Assembly: GCF_963678975.1 (NCBI RefSeq)
Contig: NC_089274.1
Span: 30,505,053 to 30,569,052, forward strand
Reading direction: 5' to 3'
DNA from: Dysidea avara
Taxonomy: Eukaryota > Porifera > Demospongiae > Dictyoceratida > Dysideidae
Length of the DNA stretch: 64,000 nucleotides
How positions within the stretch are numbered: the first letter of the stretch is position 1; each line of letters begins with the position of its first letter. Position numbers and translations under genes: made by a program. This document shows, one piece after another, positions 23,643-34,862 of the stretch. Under the pieces are notes generated by a model. The model worked only from the letters and a program-made list of their open reading frames with translations. It had not been told where the DNA came from and did no database searches.

Positions 23643-24312
23643 TACCTCACATCCTTAGTTACAGATGAGATCAGTTCCTCTCGTCGCCAATGACAGCAAC
23701 ATTGATCTTAATAAACGCGCAGCAATTATTTCCATTAAAGGTCATGGACTCATCCGAATGAAAACAAGCCTAATGAGTCACGCATAGCACCACAGATGGT
23801 TCATCTACAGTCACAAGCAGCTAATCAGCAATTAGTATTTACAAGCATAAGCCCCTATAATATTATTATACTGAAGGATTCGCAGAAAATTAAAATGCAA
23901 AAGCAGGTGAATTGTTAAATATCGTCGATGTTTAGCAAATGTCATCAATGTTTAGTAAATGTCGTCGATGTTTAGTAAATATCGTCGATGTTTAGTAAAT
24001 GTCATTGATGTTTAGTAAATATCATCGATGTTTAGCAAAAGTCGTCGATATTTAGCAAATGTCGTCGATGTTTAGCTAAATGTCGTCGATATTTAGCAAA
24101 TGTCGTCGATGTTTAGTAAATGTCATTGATGTTTAGTAAATATCATCGATGTTTAGCAAAAGTCGTCGATATTTAGCAAATGTCGTCGATGTTTAGCTAA
24201 ATGTCGTCGATATTTAGCAAATGTCGTCGATGTTTAGTAAATATCGACGATATTTAGTTTAGATCTCAATTTTTGGGGTTTTGAGACAAATGGCACCCCA
24301 TATGCGTACGCA
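23643..24312 (-). mobile_element. Element with 20-bp satellite core, copy 2
   Basis: Inverted relative of 18905-19447 with the same leader, satellite and trailer. The trailer shows many substitutions compared with copy 1, while the leader is almost unchanged. The core is longer, with about seventeen units. Confidence 0.75.
23914..24256 (-). repeat. 20-bp satellite array 2 with higher-order repeat
   Basis: About seventeen units of AAATGTCGTCGATGTTTAGT and variants (reverse complement of array 1). A block of about six units (starting GTCATTGATGTTTAGTAAAT near 24000 and again near 24122) is repeated almost exactly, giving a higher-order period of about 122 bp. Confidence 0.9.
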
Positions 24313-24720
24313 TGTTCTACACTGCATTGTAAAAAAAGTTACAAGGCCTAATGCCCAGAAGTCAAAGTTCGCTCGCCGGCACTCGCTCCTTGCTTTATAA
24401 CTCAGGAAAGAAGAATTGCAAAGACAAATCCATGCTCTAAGTTTCCACAAGTTTATTGAAGAATCTTCACAGCGAATTTGATACCTGTGCTAGCAGCCAG
24501 TATCTCGGAATGAAAAAATGTATGGGTTAACTTACAGGGACTATAGCGAGTCAATGAAACAAGGTACAATCTTATACTTTGGTCTCTGTATAGTAGAAAG
24601 TTAGGTCAGTCTTCGAAGCGGTAGATTAGATTCCTGTAGTTTCTTCTTGCCTATATCAAAGGTAAAAACAGCATTTGTGTGTTTTCAAAAGGCGCTAGCA
24701 CCCTTACGTGATTCTTCTTA

Positions 24721-25017
24721 ATGGAAACGAAAAGGGAGAAAACAGTATTAGTTTTGATGGGAGACCACACAAGAACAGTGAAGTATTTCGTGTATGACCG
24801 TGAACAGCTGGCTAAAACAGACGTGGAAGCAGAAGTTCTGCTATTAATTGACGCTATCAACAAGCATTTTAATGATGTGATGTTAGGCTACGACTTTTTC
24901 ATCCAAGTGAAGAGGGAGACTAAGGATTGGGGAAGCGTGTTTATTGATTGTGATGGTAGCGAAATAAACGACAAATCTGTGATAAGAATAGTCCGCAATG
25001 CCAAACCTGTGGCACTA
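24721..25017 (+). CDS. Hypothetical first exon of a multi-exon gene
   Basis: ATG at 24721 opens a 99-codon frame (KTVLVLMGDHTRTVKYFVYD at the start; DWGSVFIDCDG, then IRIVRNAKPVAL at the end) with mixed, non-repetitive composition unlike the shadow frames around it. A good donor, CTA|GTAAGG, lies at 25018; read through, the frame ends at 25083. No domain is recognised. Position and strand suit the N-terminal exon of the decayed PHD-finger gene that follows, which is inference. The satellite-core element ends about 400 bp upstream. Confidence 0.5.
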
Positions 25018-25199
25018 GTAAGGTTTCACATATATGCTGATGTGTGTAGGTATGATAGCCTGTGCTATACATTAGGCAGCTAGAGCTATGAAAATGCATT
25101 TAAGGTTGTAAAATAAACTTACCTGACTGGGGACCAGTTTGGCAAGGGTTATGCAGCTGAGAGCTGTTTATGCATAAAGTTAGCTTTCATATTGGCAGA

Positions 25200-25460
25200 C
25201 AGGTAGGACATGAACTATAGCTAATGCTTTGTTTTGGTTGAAATTGACATTAATAGACATTAATATTGAGCATGCTTTGCTGCTCACTGTTAATGTCTAC
25301 CATCATGTGCTTTATAGCTAATGATGGCAGACATTAATAGTGAGCAGACACCAAAACAAAGCATTATAGCTATTGTTTTGTTTTGGATTAAATTGACATT
25401 AATAGACATTAATAGTGAGCAGGCTTTGCTGCTCACTATTAATGTCTGCTATCATGTGCT
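25200..25460. repeat. Nested inverted repeats
   Basis: AATGCTTTGTTTTGG and CCAAAACAAAGCATT (about 25223 and 25351) are inverted. Two hairpins built from AGACATTAATAGTGAGCAG...GCTTTGCTGCTCACTATTAA lie within and after it. It looks like a small foldback element inserted in the presumed intron of the surrounding decayed gene. Confidence 0.65.
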
Positions 25461-26470
25461 TAAGTGGGATATTGCTTTTCTGTATGTTGTCCTGTAACTG
25501 CTAGCATTGATCTGGCTTGTTCAGAAGAAAGGCATCTTATCTGTATTCCAGGAGAAAAATCACAAATGGGGTTGTTGTGTATTCTGGAAGTTTCATTGTT
25601 CAGTTTCCAAGAATTTCAGAACCGCCCACCCATGAACCACACCTACAAAGTCTTTGTGGACCACATGTAATAAGCTCATGACAAATACATTTTGTTTGTT
25701 GTAGTTCCCATGGCTTGTTTTTTGAGGTAACACATATAGCTGTGTACTACAGGATCTCCTGTATTATTTAACTCCAGTGTTTCAATTGCTGTACATGTTC
25801 TTGTTGGAACATTTGTAGACTGCTCCAGTGCAGGATCCATCCCTCATGCAACGAAGTGAACAGGGTTGTACACAGACTACTCAACAATGGTATCCACAGT
25901 TTGTAACTTTATGTTTTCTATTCATGTGTTGTAAAATGAATATAAGAATCTCATAGTGCTAAGTGAGAAGTTCATTAAAGAAAACTCTAAAATATATGGA
26001 TGCCAGGGAAATAGAAGATTATCTAAATATGAAAATGAAATTAATCGCAGTAGTATGAATCTTTGTCTTGAAACTCCTAGCCTTTTATCAGATCTTAAAA
26101 CTCTGCTGGAAAAATCTAAGCAAGTAATTGATGCTAATGGTATTGTGTACAAAAAAGGAAAATCTCGCTCACATAAATTAAATCCAAGTCCACATTCAGA
26201 TGCCAAACGTATTAAACTTAACAAAGAGTTCCATCTGTCAAGAATTGAAGAAATCAATGAAAAAGTTAGACATAACAGACCAGATTGGATTCAGCTAACA
26301 ACCTGCATCATTATAAGCAGTGTGATAAACTTACAAAACAAATATCTTCATTGAAATCAGAAAAACGAAAATTAGATCTTGAACTTAAATGTCTACATAA
26401 AAAGTAACAACAGTCTAAGTGGTATCATAGCCATAAGAAAAAAGTAAATTATCGTCATCTGGCTATGAAC

Positions 26471-26846
26471 TAGTCTGGCGTAGCCGGCCCGCGCATGTAG
26501 TGCGAGGGTCTGGTGACAGCCGCATTCAGTACCTGTGCCAGCCTTATGAAAACTGGTGCATCCAATCAGATCGCTTAGTGACAAATTAACAACATTGCAT
26601 GACGTTATTCCCGATTTGCCCACTGATTATGGCTAGCTTCTTATGCCTTTTCCACAACCAGCACAAATGTAAGGGTTTGTAGAGGAATTTAAGTGCAAGC
26701 ACAGTAGCTGTCGCGCTCTGTTACAGGTAACTGTCCACGTGTTTCGCACGTATTTTCAAATTTAATTGCATTCCATCTGCACTGGTACTGAATGCAGCTG
26801 TCACCAGACCCTCGCGCTAAGCGCGCGGGCCGGCTACGCCCGACTA
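26471..26846. mobile_element. MULE-like MITE in a coding relic, perfect 9-bp TSD
   Basis: TIRs start TAGTCTGGCGTAGCCGGCCC (left) and TAGTCGGGCGTAGCCGGCCC (right, read inward) and run on through about 70 bp (GAGGGTCTGGTGACAGC). The perfect 9-bp duplication GCTATGAAC lies at 26462-26470 and 26847-26855. The protein-like frame before it (HLAMN) resumes after it (YERSVSNSQ), so it landed in an exon. GC-rich ends contrast with the AT-rich host. Confidence 0.92.
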
Positions 26847-29800
26847 GCTATGAACGTAGTGTCTCCAACAGCCAAGTTTTAATAGAATGCTTCGAAGCTG
26901 AAAATCAGAGCTCAAAAACCATGCACCTAGATTCTGATTCTACTGCAACTTGTTCTGAAGGGGCACATGAAAACAGATTGGTGAGTTATAGTAAATTCTG
27001 ATGAGGATATAGGTAATGGAAAGGAGCAAACAAAGAACACACCAGATAATATTGAATCCCCACAGAGTACAGATGATACGGAAAGCAGTCAGTATTTTTA
27101 GTATAGCCCCCCATCGTGATATGGGGAGGCTGTTAAATGAATTGTTTCTGTTACTTATCTGAAAAAAATGTCTTTCTACTTCCATACAGGAATTTAAAAA
27201 TGTATATGTATCTGGAATATGTGGTTTTAGTTTTTCAACTATGTTTCTGCTTGTACTGCTAATTGTGTTCGGTTTCATATGACCCCTTGTAAGAAATGCT
27301 AACAGTGGCACAAATTGTACTTGATAATGGATTTTGTATGCTTTCAGAAGCATTTAAGACAGTATCTCCTGCAGTTAAATATACAGCTGAACATGCAAGA
27401 CAAAAACTGCTCCAAATGCCACTGGTTTCCATTAATATAGGTGAGCAGAACTTGTTCTTCAGCAGTCCTCTCACAACAGCACTCCACTTGAAAAATCTGT
27501 TGTTAAATTGTTGCTTAGTATTGCAAAATCTGATAGTGAGCATAAATGTTTACAGTTTGCAATTTAACGGGCTTCTGGTATCAGTGCCACTCAAGCCAGT
27601 AAAAGATATAGATTTGAAAATATGTCAGAAATAGAAGAAGCAATAAAAAAAACATCCAAACCGTTCATGAAGCTATTACAGACTTAGCAAACATTGAAGA
27701 AAAGGCATTACTTCTTTCATGTGGAGTTGAAGTATCAAATTCTTCCTCATCTGAGTCGGAAACAAGTAGTGATGAACTGCAAACAGTTGAAGAGAATTTA
27801 GATATCTCAAAATCTATTGATGTGCCAAAATTATTGCAGTCCTGCCAATATAATTAGTTCGAAATAATACAAACAATAAAGAAATCCACGGGAAATGACA
27901 TAAATTACTCATTATCAGAACCACTATATGAAGTTTATTCCAAAAAAAAATCACATTTCTGAAGATAACAATAAATTGTTAAGGCAGTCATTTTTTTGCA
28001 TATTGCTCAACAGAAATAGATTTTCATGAGAGTGATCGTATTGCTAGATCTATTAATGGAGAAGTAATCTCAGAATCTAAAGCTGACAATGCAGAAGATA
28101 TTGTAACTGTATCAAATCCTTTAAGTGTTGAAGGGAAGGTTTTAATCCAGAAAAAAAAGGGCAATTTAAAGGACCAAAAAACGAAAAATAGAAAAGGCTA
28201 TAGCAGAGAAAAGATTATTGTGTCGACGTGAATCAAAAAAAGCCAGTAGGATATTAGAGCAATGTCCAGATATTGGAGATAAAATTGAATGTTTTGTTCA
28301 GCAGCACAATGTTGGTGTTGGAGACGCACTGGCGTACTCACTTTTGATGGCAATTTCAAACTTAAAGAAAAAGTGACATGAAAAAATTCGTCAGTATTTA
28401 CAAAATGTTTATAAAAGAAGATTTTCATATGGAACAGTGATACAACTTTGTGTACCCAGAAATAAGAGAAAACGTTCAGCTACATGATACAAAGGAATAG
28501 CAAAGGTGACAAACAGGAGAACTAGAAAGGGATTTAATCTGAAGTTTAACCCTGATGAACATTGGAGCTGTGCATTTTAAAAAGGATTAAATGATTTACT
28601 ATACACTGATGGAAGAAATATAGTGAATATTAATCGGGACGATGCAGAAGGATTTCGGTTAGACACTTTAACTACCTGTAAACAGTATTCCACATCAACT
28701 GGAAAATCAACCTATTCTTACTACTAGAACAGACTTCGTTAACAAGCACTCTTCCATGTTGCAGACTACATCATACAACTTTACGCGCACTTCTACAACT
28801 GATGAAATTTGTGTTTCTGGTAGTGGAAGCGGCCAAGCTTCACCAAAATAATCCTACTCAGCATATGGCAGATTTATGCATGTTGGAGTCTAAACCTGAA
28901 CTGTTTTCGGCTTTTATCAATTCCTTGAGTGGTGCACACAAACAAATTGAATGTATAAGGGTTGATAGAGCAACAGATGAACCCCAAACCATGAAGAGGT
29001 CCAGTTCCTTTGGACACAGCACCATATTGCTAAAGAAAAAAATAGTTACTGTAGCGACATCTAGGAGTAGTGGATCATCCTTTTTTAACAGAGTGAAATT
29101 GCAAAATGGCTGTCTTAGTTTGGGTCACGCCAATACATCTATTCCTTCCACTATAGGTGGAAGCTGCATGGATGTGACTACAGGAGAAATTGATCCGGAA
29201 AATTTGAAAAGAAATTTGAATTTGGCTATTGATGCATATATTAATAGGGTGAATGGATGACCGTGTGGTGCAACTACTATACAATTGTACAAAGGTGAGT
29301 ACAGTACTGAGTACACAGACCGGAAAAAATAATCATTTTACTGAAAGGCTGTAAAAAAGAAAAATTAGCTTTAAAAAACATACCCAGACATTTATAAAGA
29401 GTTTTAGACCATTTGGAATATTCGTAATAGCCATACAATTGGTCATTCACCATCACAATACATATTTATGTTAACATGTTGCTATAAGCCAGGGTGTATG
29501 CATCCAGTGTGCTAAAAAGCAGAGCCCACTAAGCCTGTGAATTGGTATGTAGGCGGACCACCAATTACAACACTTCCTTTTCCTGCCAAGGATGACGAGA
29601 GACCAGGGCATTACAAGACTTCATATATCAATGTTAATAATTCTGAATGTGTTAAATCGAAAATGCAGCCACCTTCTACGACAATCAAGAAAGAATTGTC
29701 TAAGTTGAATAACTACCCTCCTCAGATACATTTATACAACGACTGTCAAAGAAAGTCATGCTTACATTCGACAGTGTAATGTTTTGGTTAGACCATCTTC

Positions 29801-29931
29801 ATACGGTGTTGTTAAATCACAAGCGAGGAGCTGCAAAGGAAGCTGTTACAAGGCGAGCTAAAAAATTGAATTCTGTAGCTGTTACCTTAACATTTGACCC
29901 ATCATCACCAGTTTGTTCACCATCTGACCAG

Positions 29932-30123
29932 ACTGACAATGAAAATATAGTTAATATCAACACATACTGTGGACAGTGTGAAAAGAAGTATGACGATGTT
30001 ACAGAAGAAGAAGAGTTATGGGTTATGTGTGATATGTGTGATTCCTGGTATTGTGGAGATTGTGAAGGTGTTCTTGAACCTCCTAGTACTGATCTTTATA
30101 TTTGTTTAAAATGTAGACAGTAA
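29932..30123 (+). CDS. PHD-type zinc finger segment
   Basis: In the 121-codon frame 29758-30123 the last 50 residues carry CGQC, CDMCDSWYCGDC and CLKC with the aromatic W-x-x-C-D core expected of a PHD finger. PHD fingers read histone-tail methylation. The frame ends in TAA straight after CLKCRQ. This is the only part of the 25.9-30.1 kb region still open over its full domain length. Confidence 0.7.
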   Translation, partial: TDNENIVNINTYCGQCEKKYDDVTEEEELWVMCDMCDSWYCGDCEGVLEPPSTDLYICLKCRQ

Positions 30124-30837
30124 GTAATTGTTGTTTTGACTAATACATATTTCATGTATGTAAGTCTCTTGGCACTGACTCTCACAGTACAATACATACA
30201 GTCATTCTGAAGGAGCTATGTAGCAAGCTATAGTATCAGCTTATAATTATTATGCTCTAGTGATTTCCAGAAAGCACCAGTTATCAAGTGACATAGATCA
30301 TGTACACAAGTTCTTGATGAATTAGATGCACGTAGCTATGACACCACTTCCACCAATTCTTGTTTAATAGAACAAACAGTTCAAGAGGTTTTATTACAAT
30401 AAATATTGACTAAAATAAAACACATGAGTCCATTACATGGCTAAAATTTCCAGTGAAATGCCATAGCAAGGCATCAAACAATGATAGCATTATATAGCCA
30501 GCGTTATGTATTAATAAGTAATAAATACAAATCATAGTTGTGCTGTACTCTGTCCAATATTATCATAGTAGTGCATGTTATACTCATTTTTAATTAGGAC
30601 AATCATTATTGTTATCATAATTGGGCGAGCCCCACACTAGCGAGAGAGCTGTCAGTCATTGTCCATTACACGGCAATATACGATTATTTAGTATTAGTAT
30701 TTGTGTTACAGGTAAAGAAGGCTCAGGAGCTTGTAAAGCCTGATCTGTACATAAAGAATTTAACAAATTTGCAACTACATAGCAAAAACTTATATACAAT
30801 AATAGTTAACTAATTAATAATCATACAATAAAGTAGA
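30124..30837. other. No gene seen
   Basis: AT-rich region downstream of the PHD-finger frame. No domain or repeat boundary recognised. Confidence 0.4.
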
Positions 30838-30901
30838 CCAGCAGCACATGTTGCTGTCAGACCTTCAGTGCTGGTCACTGTAAAGTGCAAATAATAAATA
30901 C
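30838..30901 (+). mobile_element. SINE-like tail fragment
   Basis: The last 60 bp of the SINE-like unit described next (GCAGCACATGTTGCTGTCAG to CACTGTAAAGTGCAAATAAT), directly upstream of a fuller copy. It is a truncated copy or part of a tandem insertion. Confidence 0.6.
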
Positions 30902-30920
30902 TTTAGGTTTAAGGAAGAAA

Positions 30921-31175
30921 ATCCATCCCTCCTGGAGGAAGACTGAGTGTGGCCCCGACTAGACATTGGGTGACCTGCAGTTCGAATCCTGGGGCTGGAG
31001 GGATTTTTTTCCTTACTTTGGCCCCTTTTCTGTTACACCTTATTCAGTCAGTAAGTTAAGTCACTAGGTCTAAGTCCTTGTAGGTTAGGTAATCCTAAGG
31101 CTGCAGCACATGTTGTTGTCAGACCTTCAGTGCTGGTCACTGTAAAGTGCTAATAATAATAATAAAATAAAATAA
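30921..31175 (+). mobile_element. SINE-like element with tRNA-like head
   Basis: The head starts with TCCCTCC, which pairs exactly with GGAGGGA 71 bases later, followed by a T-run. GCCCC/GGGGC pair inside it, and a B-box-like GCAGTTCGAATCCTG lies at about 30978. The body runs through GTCACTAGGTCTAAGTCCTT and ends with AGACCTTCAGTGCTGGTCAC, TGTAAAGTGC and a (TAA)n tail at about 31150. Related tails lie at 30838 and 34760, and a reverse fragment near 55635. A pol III SINE is the best reading; the A-box is unclear. Confidence 0.65.
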
Positions 31176-31560
31176 TTTATTTTTTAAAATCATTAAGTGT
31201 GGGTGCATTAACTATGTGATTGGGTAAACTGTTCCAGTCATTGATGGCTCGTACAGTGAAAAAAGTAGATCTCACTCTTGATGCTGTTTGAGGTTTAAAT
31301 AACTTGTAATTGTGACCCCTAGTTGTTGATGAAGGTACAGTAGTAAACAAATTTGATTTATCTAGACTGAAATGGCTGTGTAATAGCTGATAGAACATTA
31401 TCATATCTCAGCGCAGTCTGCGGTATTTAAGTGATGACAAGTTTAGAGCAGTGAGGTGAATTTTATATGTGCAGTTTTGAAGTTCCTGGACCAATTTTGT
31501 GGCTCTTCTCTGTATCTTCTCTATTTGTTCTTGATCTAGAATGTATTGTGGTTTAAATAC
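31171..31560 (-). pseudogene. LINE C-terminal fragment
   Basis: The minus strand reads QYILDQEQIEKIQRRATKLV, then NLSSLKYRRLR, a stop (TGA near 31407), MIMFYQLLHSHFS, then FFTVRAINDWNSLP and APTLNDFKK. EKIQRRATK, LKYRRLR and INDWNSLP form the ordered C-terminal signature downstream of the reverse transcriptase in jockey/CR1-like LINEs. It is cut after FKK where it meets the SINE tail. A dead 5'-truncated fragment, possibly of the same family as the relic at 20490-20990. Confidence 0.85.
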
Positions 31561-31669
31561 AAAAAACTGTCAGTATACGGCAACTTCACATACGAAAAAC
31601 AAACCTTACAAGTTGTTTAGTGTCACATAAGAACGCGATAGTATAACAAGAAGTGTCTCATATTCAATG

Positions 31670-32580
31670 TCACGGAGGAAATTAATGTCGTAGATTACTA
31701 GACTTCCTTATTTGTACTTGTCATCGTCAATGCCACCATACGTACTAAGTACATAATGGATTGGAAACGCAATACATTTTATGGTTACGGGCTCGATACG
31801 GTCACATGATGACATTTACGGGGCACAGCAGCATTTTCAATAGGCACAATACATTTTTGGCGAATTCTCCCAGAGTTTTCTCGAAAACAGGTGGCTTGTT
31901 CAATTCTTTCATACTAGCACTCTCGATGGTATGAACTTTTCTTTAGTATAGCATGTATCGCTAGACTCGTTTTCACAAAGCCACTCGCAAAGCCAGGAAA
32001 AACCCCACAGCCACTACCGTCATATAGCCATTCTTTCGCTTCGTTTACGGAAAGTAACTGCTGTACAGTGCTAAAAATAATTATTTTGTATTCATTACAA
32101 TGTGGCGAAACTGTTCAGCACTTCTAAAACTTCATATGTAATATGCCCTATGCACTAAAACCCCCACACTAGTTTTTGAACACAAATTTCGCGTTCCTTT
32201 CTGCACACCTTCGGTTGTACGAAATGACTAACCTTCAGTCACAAACAAATAAATAGCTGAATCCTTTAGCAATGATTTAACGCTTTGTAAAACCTGTAAT
32301 AGTAGTCTCAGTGTTAAGACCAACTGCAGTTTGTACACTTGGTAACGTTGCCATAAATTACGTGACTGTATCGAGCCCGTAACCATAAAATGTATTTCGT
32401 TTCTAATCCGTTATGTATTTAGTATCTATGATGCCACGGACAAATTAACGGCATAGATTACTGGACTTCCTTATTTGTATTTGTCATCGTCAATGCCATG
32501 GGCGAATTAACGGCTCAGATTACTGGACTTCCTTAATTGTACTTGTCATCGTCAATGCCACGGTCAAGTTATACCACGTA
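31670..32580. repeat. 68-bp tandem repeat split by an insertion
   Basis: Units contain TAGATTACTRGACTTCCTTA and TTGTCATCGTCAATGCCA. One unit lies at about 31672-31736 and two more at 32433-32575, with the TIR element 31737-32430 inserted between them. Confidence 0.75.
31737..32430. mobile_element. TIR element with ATGCCAC TSD
   Basis: Ends CATACGTACTAAGTACATAA and, read inward from the right, CATAGATACTAAATACATAA are inverted, extending about 70 bp through ATTTTATGGTTACGGGCTCG. The direct repeat ATGCCAC lies at 31730-31736 and 32431-32437, but the target is itself a tandem repeat, so the duplication length is uncertain. No coding region. Confidence 0.75.
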
Positions 32581-32614
32581 TTGCTACCAGTTTTCATAAT
32601 GGAAGACACCAATC

Positions 32615-32710
32615 ATGGCTGACAACGATGCAAGACAGCGTAGGAATGCTAGGAGAAGAGAATTGTATAGAATGCAGAGATATGCAGAAACACCTACGGA
32701 GACATGCTAA
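32615..32710 (+). pseudogene. Arg-rich N-terminal fragment
   Basis: ATG at 32615 gives 31 codons rich in Arg (DARQRRNARRRELYRMQRYA, then ETPTE). Similar Arg-rich sequence resumes in another frame (SSDERRRIN; AQRRRANNACEQRQ) to about 32880. It looks like the N-terminus of a transposon-encoded protein, broken by stops. The family is not identified; Helitron-like proteins often start this way, which is only a suggestion. Confidence 0.35.
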
Positions 32711-32925
32711 GAAGATGAGCAAACATTAGTTCTGATGAACGACGGCGAATAAACTGAGAGTACGCGCAAAGGAGAAGAGCAAACAATGCATGTGAACAGC
32801 GCCAACATACAGATCACGTGCCATTCATTCTTTCGGATTCCACTGCAAAAACAACTTGGATTTACACACCCCATTACATATTGAATACACGTGTAAAATA
32901 GGTCAAATTTGCAACATATGTGTTT

Positions 32926-33673
32926 TAGGCCTGAGCCTATTATGCTCAAATTTTACTTATTATTCGTTCCAGAAATTCCCAATAAATTCTCCTATTATTC
33001 TTTTTTTATTCTTGTATCCAGCCTATTATTCTCATTCAGTATAATCTGTGGCTAGTCACTTAGTTTTCAAGATGCTGCTATAAGTAGTTTTGTCCAATTA
33101 TTAATAACCATATATGAAGCATTCCATCATTTTTCTATCCATAATAGTTACAGCAGACTTAGAATAGCTATCTACAGTAATAATTCAATTGCATTTAATT
33201 ATTAGTGTATTATAATAATAATATGCTGTAACTACTATATAGCTACTAAGTTAGGTGGTAGATAATAATGCTCAAAGACTTGAAGAAGACACACTGACAT
33301 AAGATGTACAAGTTTCATAAGTGTAGATAATCATGCAGTTAAATCCCTGATGCTGGCTGCAGATTGTTAACATGAAACGAACTGACTGCTCTATTAGAGT
33401 ATTTGAGCGTTCTATTAGAGCATATCTATATTTTAGAGGCTTTTCAGCTACTTTCAGCCAGCACTCCTGTCAGCTTTATATCATTTGTAGTAGCTTGACT
33501 CTTTTTTCTAGGTAATCAAGAAGAGATACGCCCCTAATTCCACCAATTATTCCCGTGGTCGTCCGATTATTCTAAAATTATGCTTGTAACCATCCTATTA
33601 TTCCAGAATTATTCTCATGAAATTTGTGACCTATTATTCTCACGATTATGCTGGCATAATTAGCGCAGGCCTA
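32926..33673. mobile_element. hAT-like MITE with perfect 8-bp TSD
   Basis: The ends TAGGCCTGAGCCTATTATGC and, read inward from the right, TAGGCCTGCGCTAATTATGC are inverted. The perfect duplication ATGTGTTT lies at 32918-32925 and 33674-33681. 748 bp, AT-rich, non-coding. The interior includes a dimeric ACTGCTCTATTAGAGTA locus at 33383-33423. Confidence 0.9.
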
Positions 33674-34166
33674 ATGTGTTTGCAGAAATGTGTAGAATAG
33701 GTCAAATTTGTGACTATGCAAATCATGACCACATATGATGGAAATGGTGTTTCAACACATTTCCTCCAGTAGCACATATATGTTTGCAACTTCACTACAT
33801 ATGTGAACAGTGCACAAATGTCACAGCACTATTCATACACAAATACTGACGGTATTTATTCCGTCTATGTTTAGGTGTTGAACTAATAGTCCAAATATTC
33901 TACCTTGGCTCAAATAAAAACAGACCACAACCCCCAATAGTGAATAACATTAGTCATTTATAGATTTGAAGTTTGTTTTGTCTCGTTATAAGGAGTTTAT
34001 AGTTGTTCGAATACTGAATAAAGACGAAGATAGAATATGTAGTATTGGAACACTATTTTCGCTGTGTGTATATCAAAAAAGTTGACTATATGTGCTTCAC
34101 CTGTGATAGGGTAGCACATAAAAGGAAAATTCATATTTTTTGCTGTGTTAAGGTTCGAACATCCTG

Positions 34167-34463
34167 TTGATAACATCACAGAACAAGAGCACACAATATA
34201 CGATTTTGAACAAGACTGACCAATTTAATAGTGAGGAAGAATTAGATGGTGAACAGGATAACTTAGATAGTGAAAAGGAAGGATTAAATGGTGAAGATGA
34301 AGAATTAGGTAGCGAAGAGGAAGAATTAGATGGTGAAGAGAACGATTTTTTGAGCGAAGAATTTCATATTGAACACACAGACATAACTATAGCAACAGTA
34401 AACTATTATGTTATTATCATTATAATATTGTATGTTACATATATATGTAGCAATCATGAGTGA
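34167..34463 (+). CDS. Hypothetical acidic repeat protein (doubtful)
   Basis: A 98-codon frame whose middle is an acidic repeat built on EEELDGE / DNLDSE / EGLNGE / EELGSE, encoded by imperfect 18-bp units (GAAGAATTAGATGGTGAA type, about 34227-34345), ending in a hydrophobic stretch. Minisatellite expansion can open such a frame by chance. No domain, and no splice sites clear enough to link it to a gene. Confidence 0.25.
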   Translation: MITSQNKSTQYTILNKTDQFNSEEELDGEQDNLDSEKEGLNGEDEELGSEEEELDGEENDFLSEEFHIEHTDITIATVNYYVIIIIILYVTYICSNHE

Positions 34464-34759
34464 TTCACATTTAAGTGTCATCAAAATAATTATTACAACT
34501 TCTTGCAAAATTCTGTGTATGGTGGAAGGAAATCATAATATTGTATTAACTAAATCATTCCCTACATTAATGAATTAAACACAATTACTAGGTATATATA
34601 CTTGCAAATTATATCACATAGTACTTTTCAGAAGCTCTTCTTAGTTCATATAAATCCAAGCTGCTATCATACTGCAACGTCCTAAATCATAATAGTTAGT
34701 ACTCTGCACACACAGAACGCTCGCCCCTTGATGCTGATAGCATTTGTCTAGTATATAAA
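34464..34759. other. No gene seen
   Basis: AT-rich spacer without a recognisable feature. Confidence 0.35.
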
Positions 34760-34862
34760 GTCTAGTCACTAGGTCAAAGTCCTTGCAATTAAGTTACTTA
34801 ATCCTAAGGCTGTTGCACATGGTGGTCAGACGTTCAGTGCTGATCACTGTAAAGTGTTAATA
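34760..34862 (+). mobile_element. SINE-like 3' fragment
   Basis: Matches the 3' half of 30921-31175 (GTCACTAGGTCAAAGTCCTT to CACTGTAAAGTGTTAAT) and ends in a TA-rich tail. 5'-truncated. Confidence 0.65.

Larger units (their letters stand above)
25900..30123 (+). pseudogene. Decayed multi-exon gene ending in a PHD finger
   Basis: A long stretch of protein-like sequence in shifting plus-strand frames. Pieces in order: 25956-26354 (basic, Lys-rich, with INEKVRHNRPDW); 26855-27001 (SNSQVLIECFEAENQ); 27296-27430 (VAQIVLDNGFCMLSEAFK); an acidic Ser-rich stretch near 27735 (SSSESETSSDELQ); 28802-29260 (HMADLCMLESKPELFSAFIN; DVTTGEIDPENLKRNLNLAI); 29537-29770 (VNWYVGGPPITTLPFP); and 29758-30123. The last ends in a PHD finger: CGQCEKKYDD, then LWVMCDMCDSWYCGDC, then CLKC, a Cys4-His/Cys-Cys3 type zinc-binding fold. 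The middle has many stops and frameshifts. Low-copy host gene or transposon gene is not settled; decay and a MITE inside exon sequence favour a dead copy. Confidence 0.7.

Noticed and set aside
34167..34463. Firm acidic-protein gene
   Set aside because: The acidic stretch follows an 18-bp DNA repeat that could open a frame by chance; kept only as a low-confidence feature.
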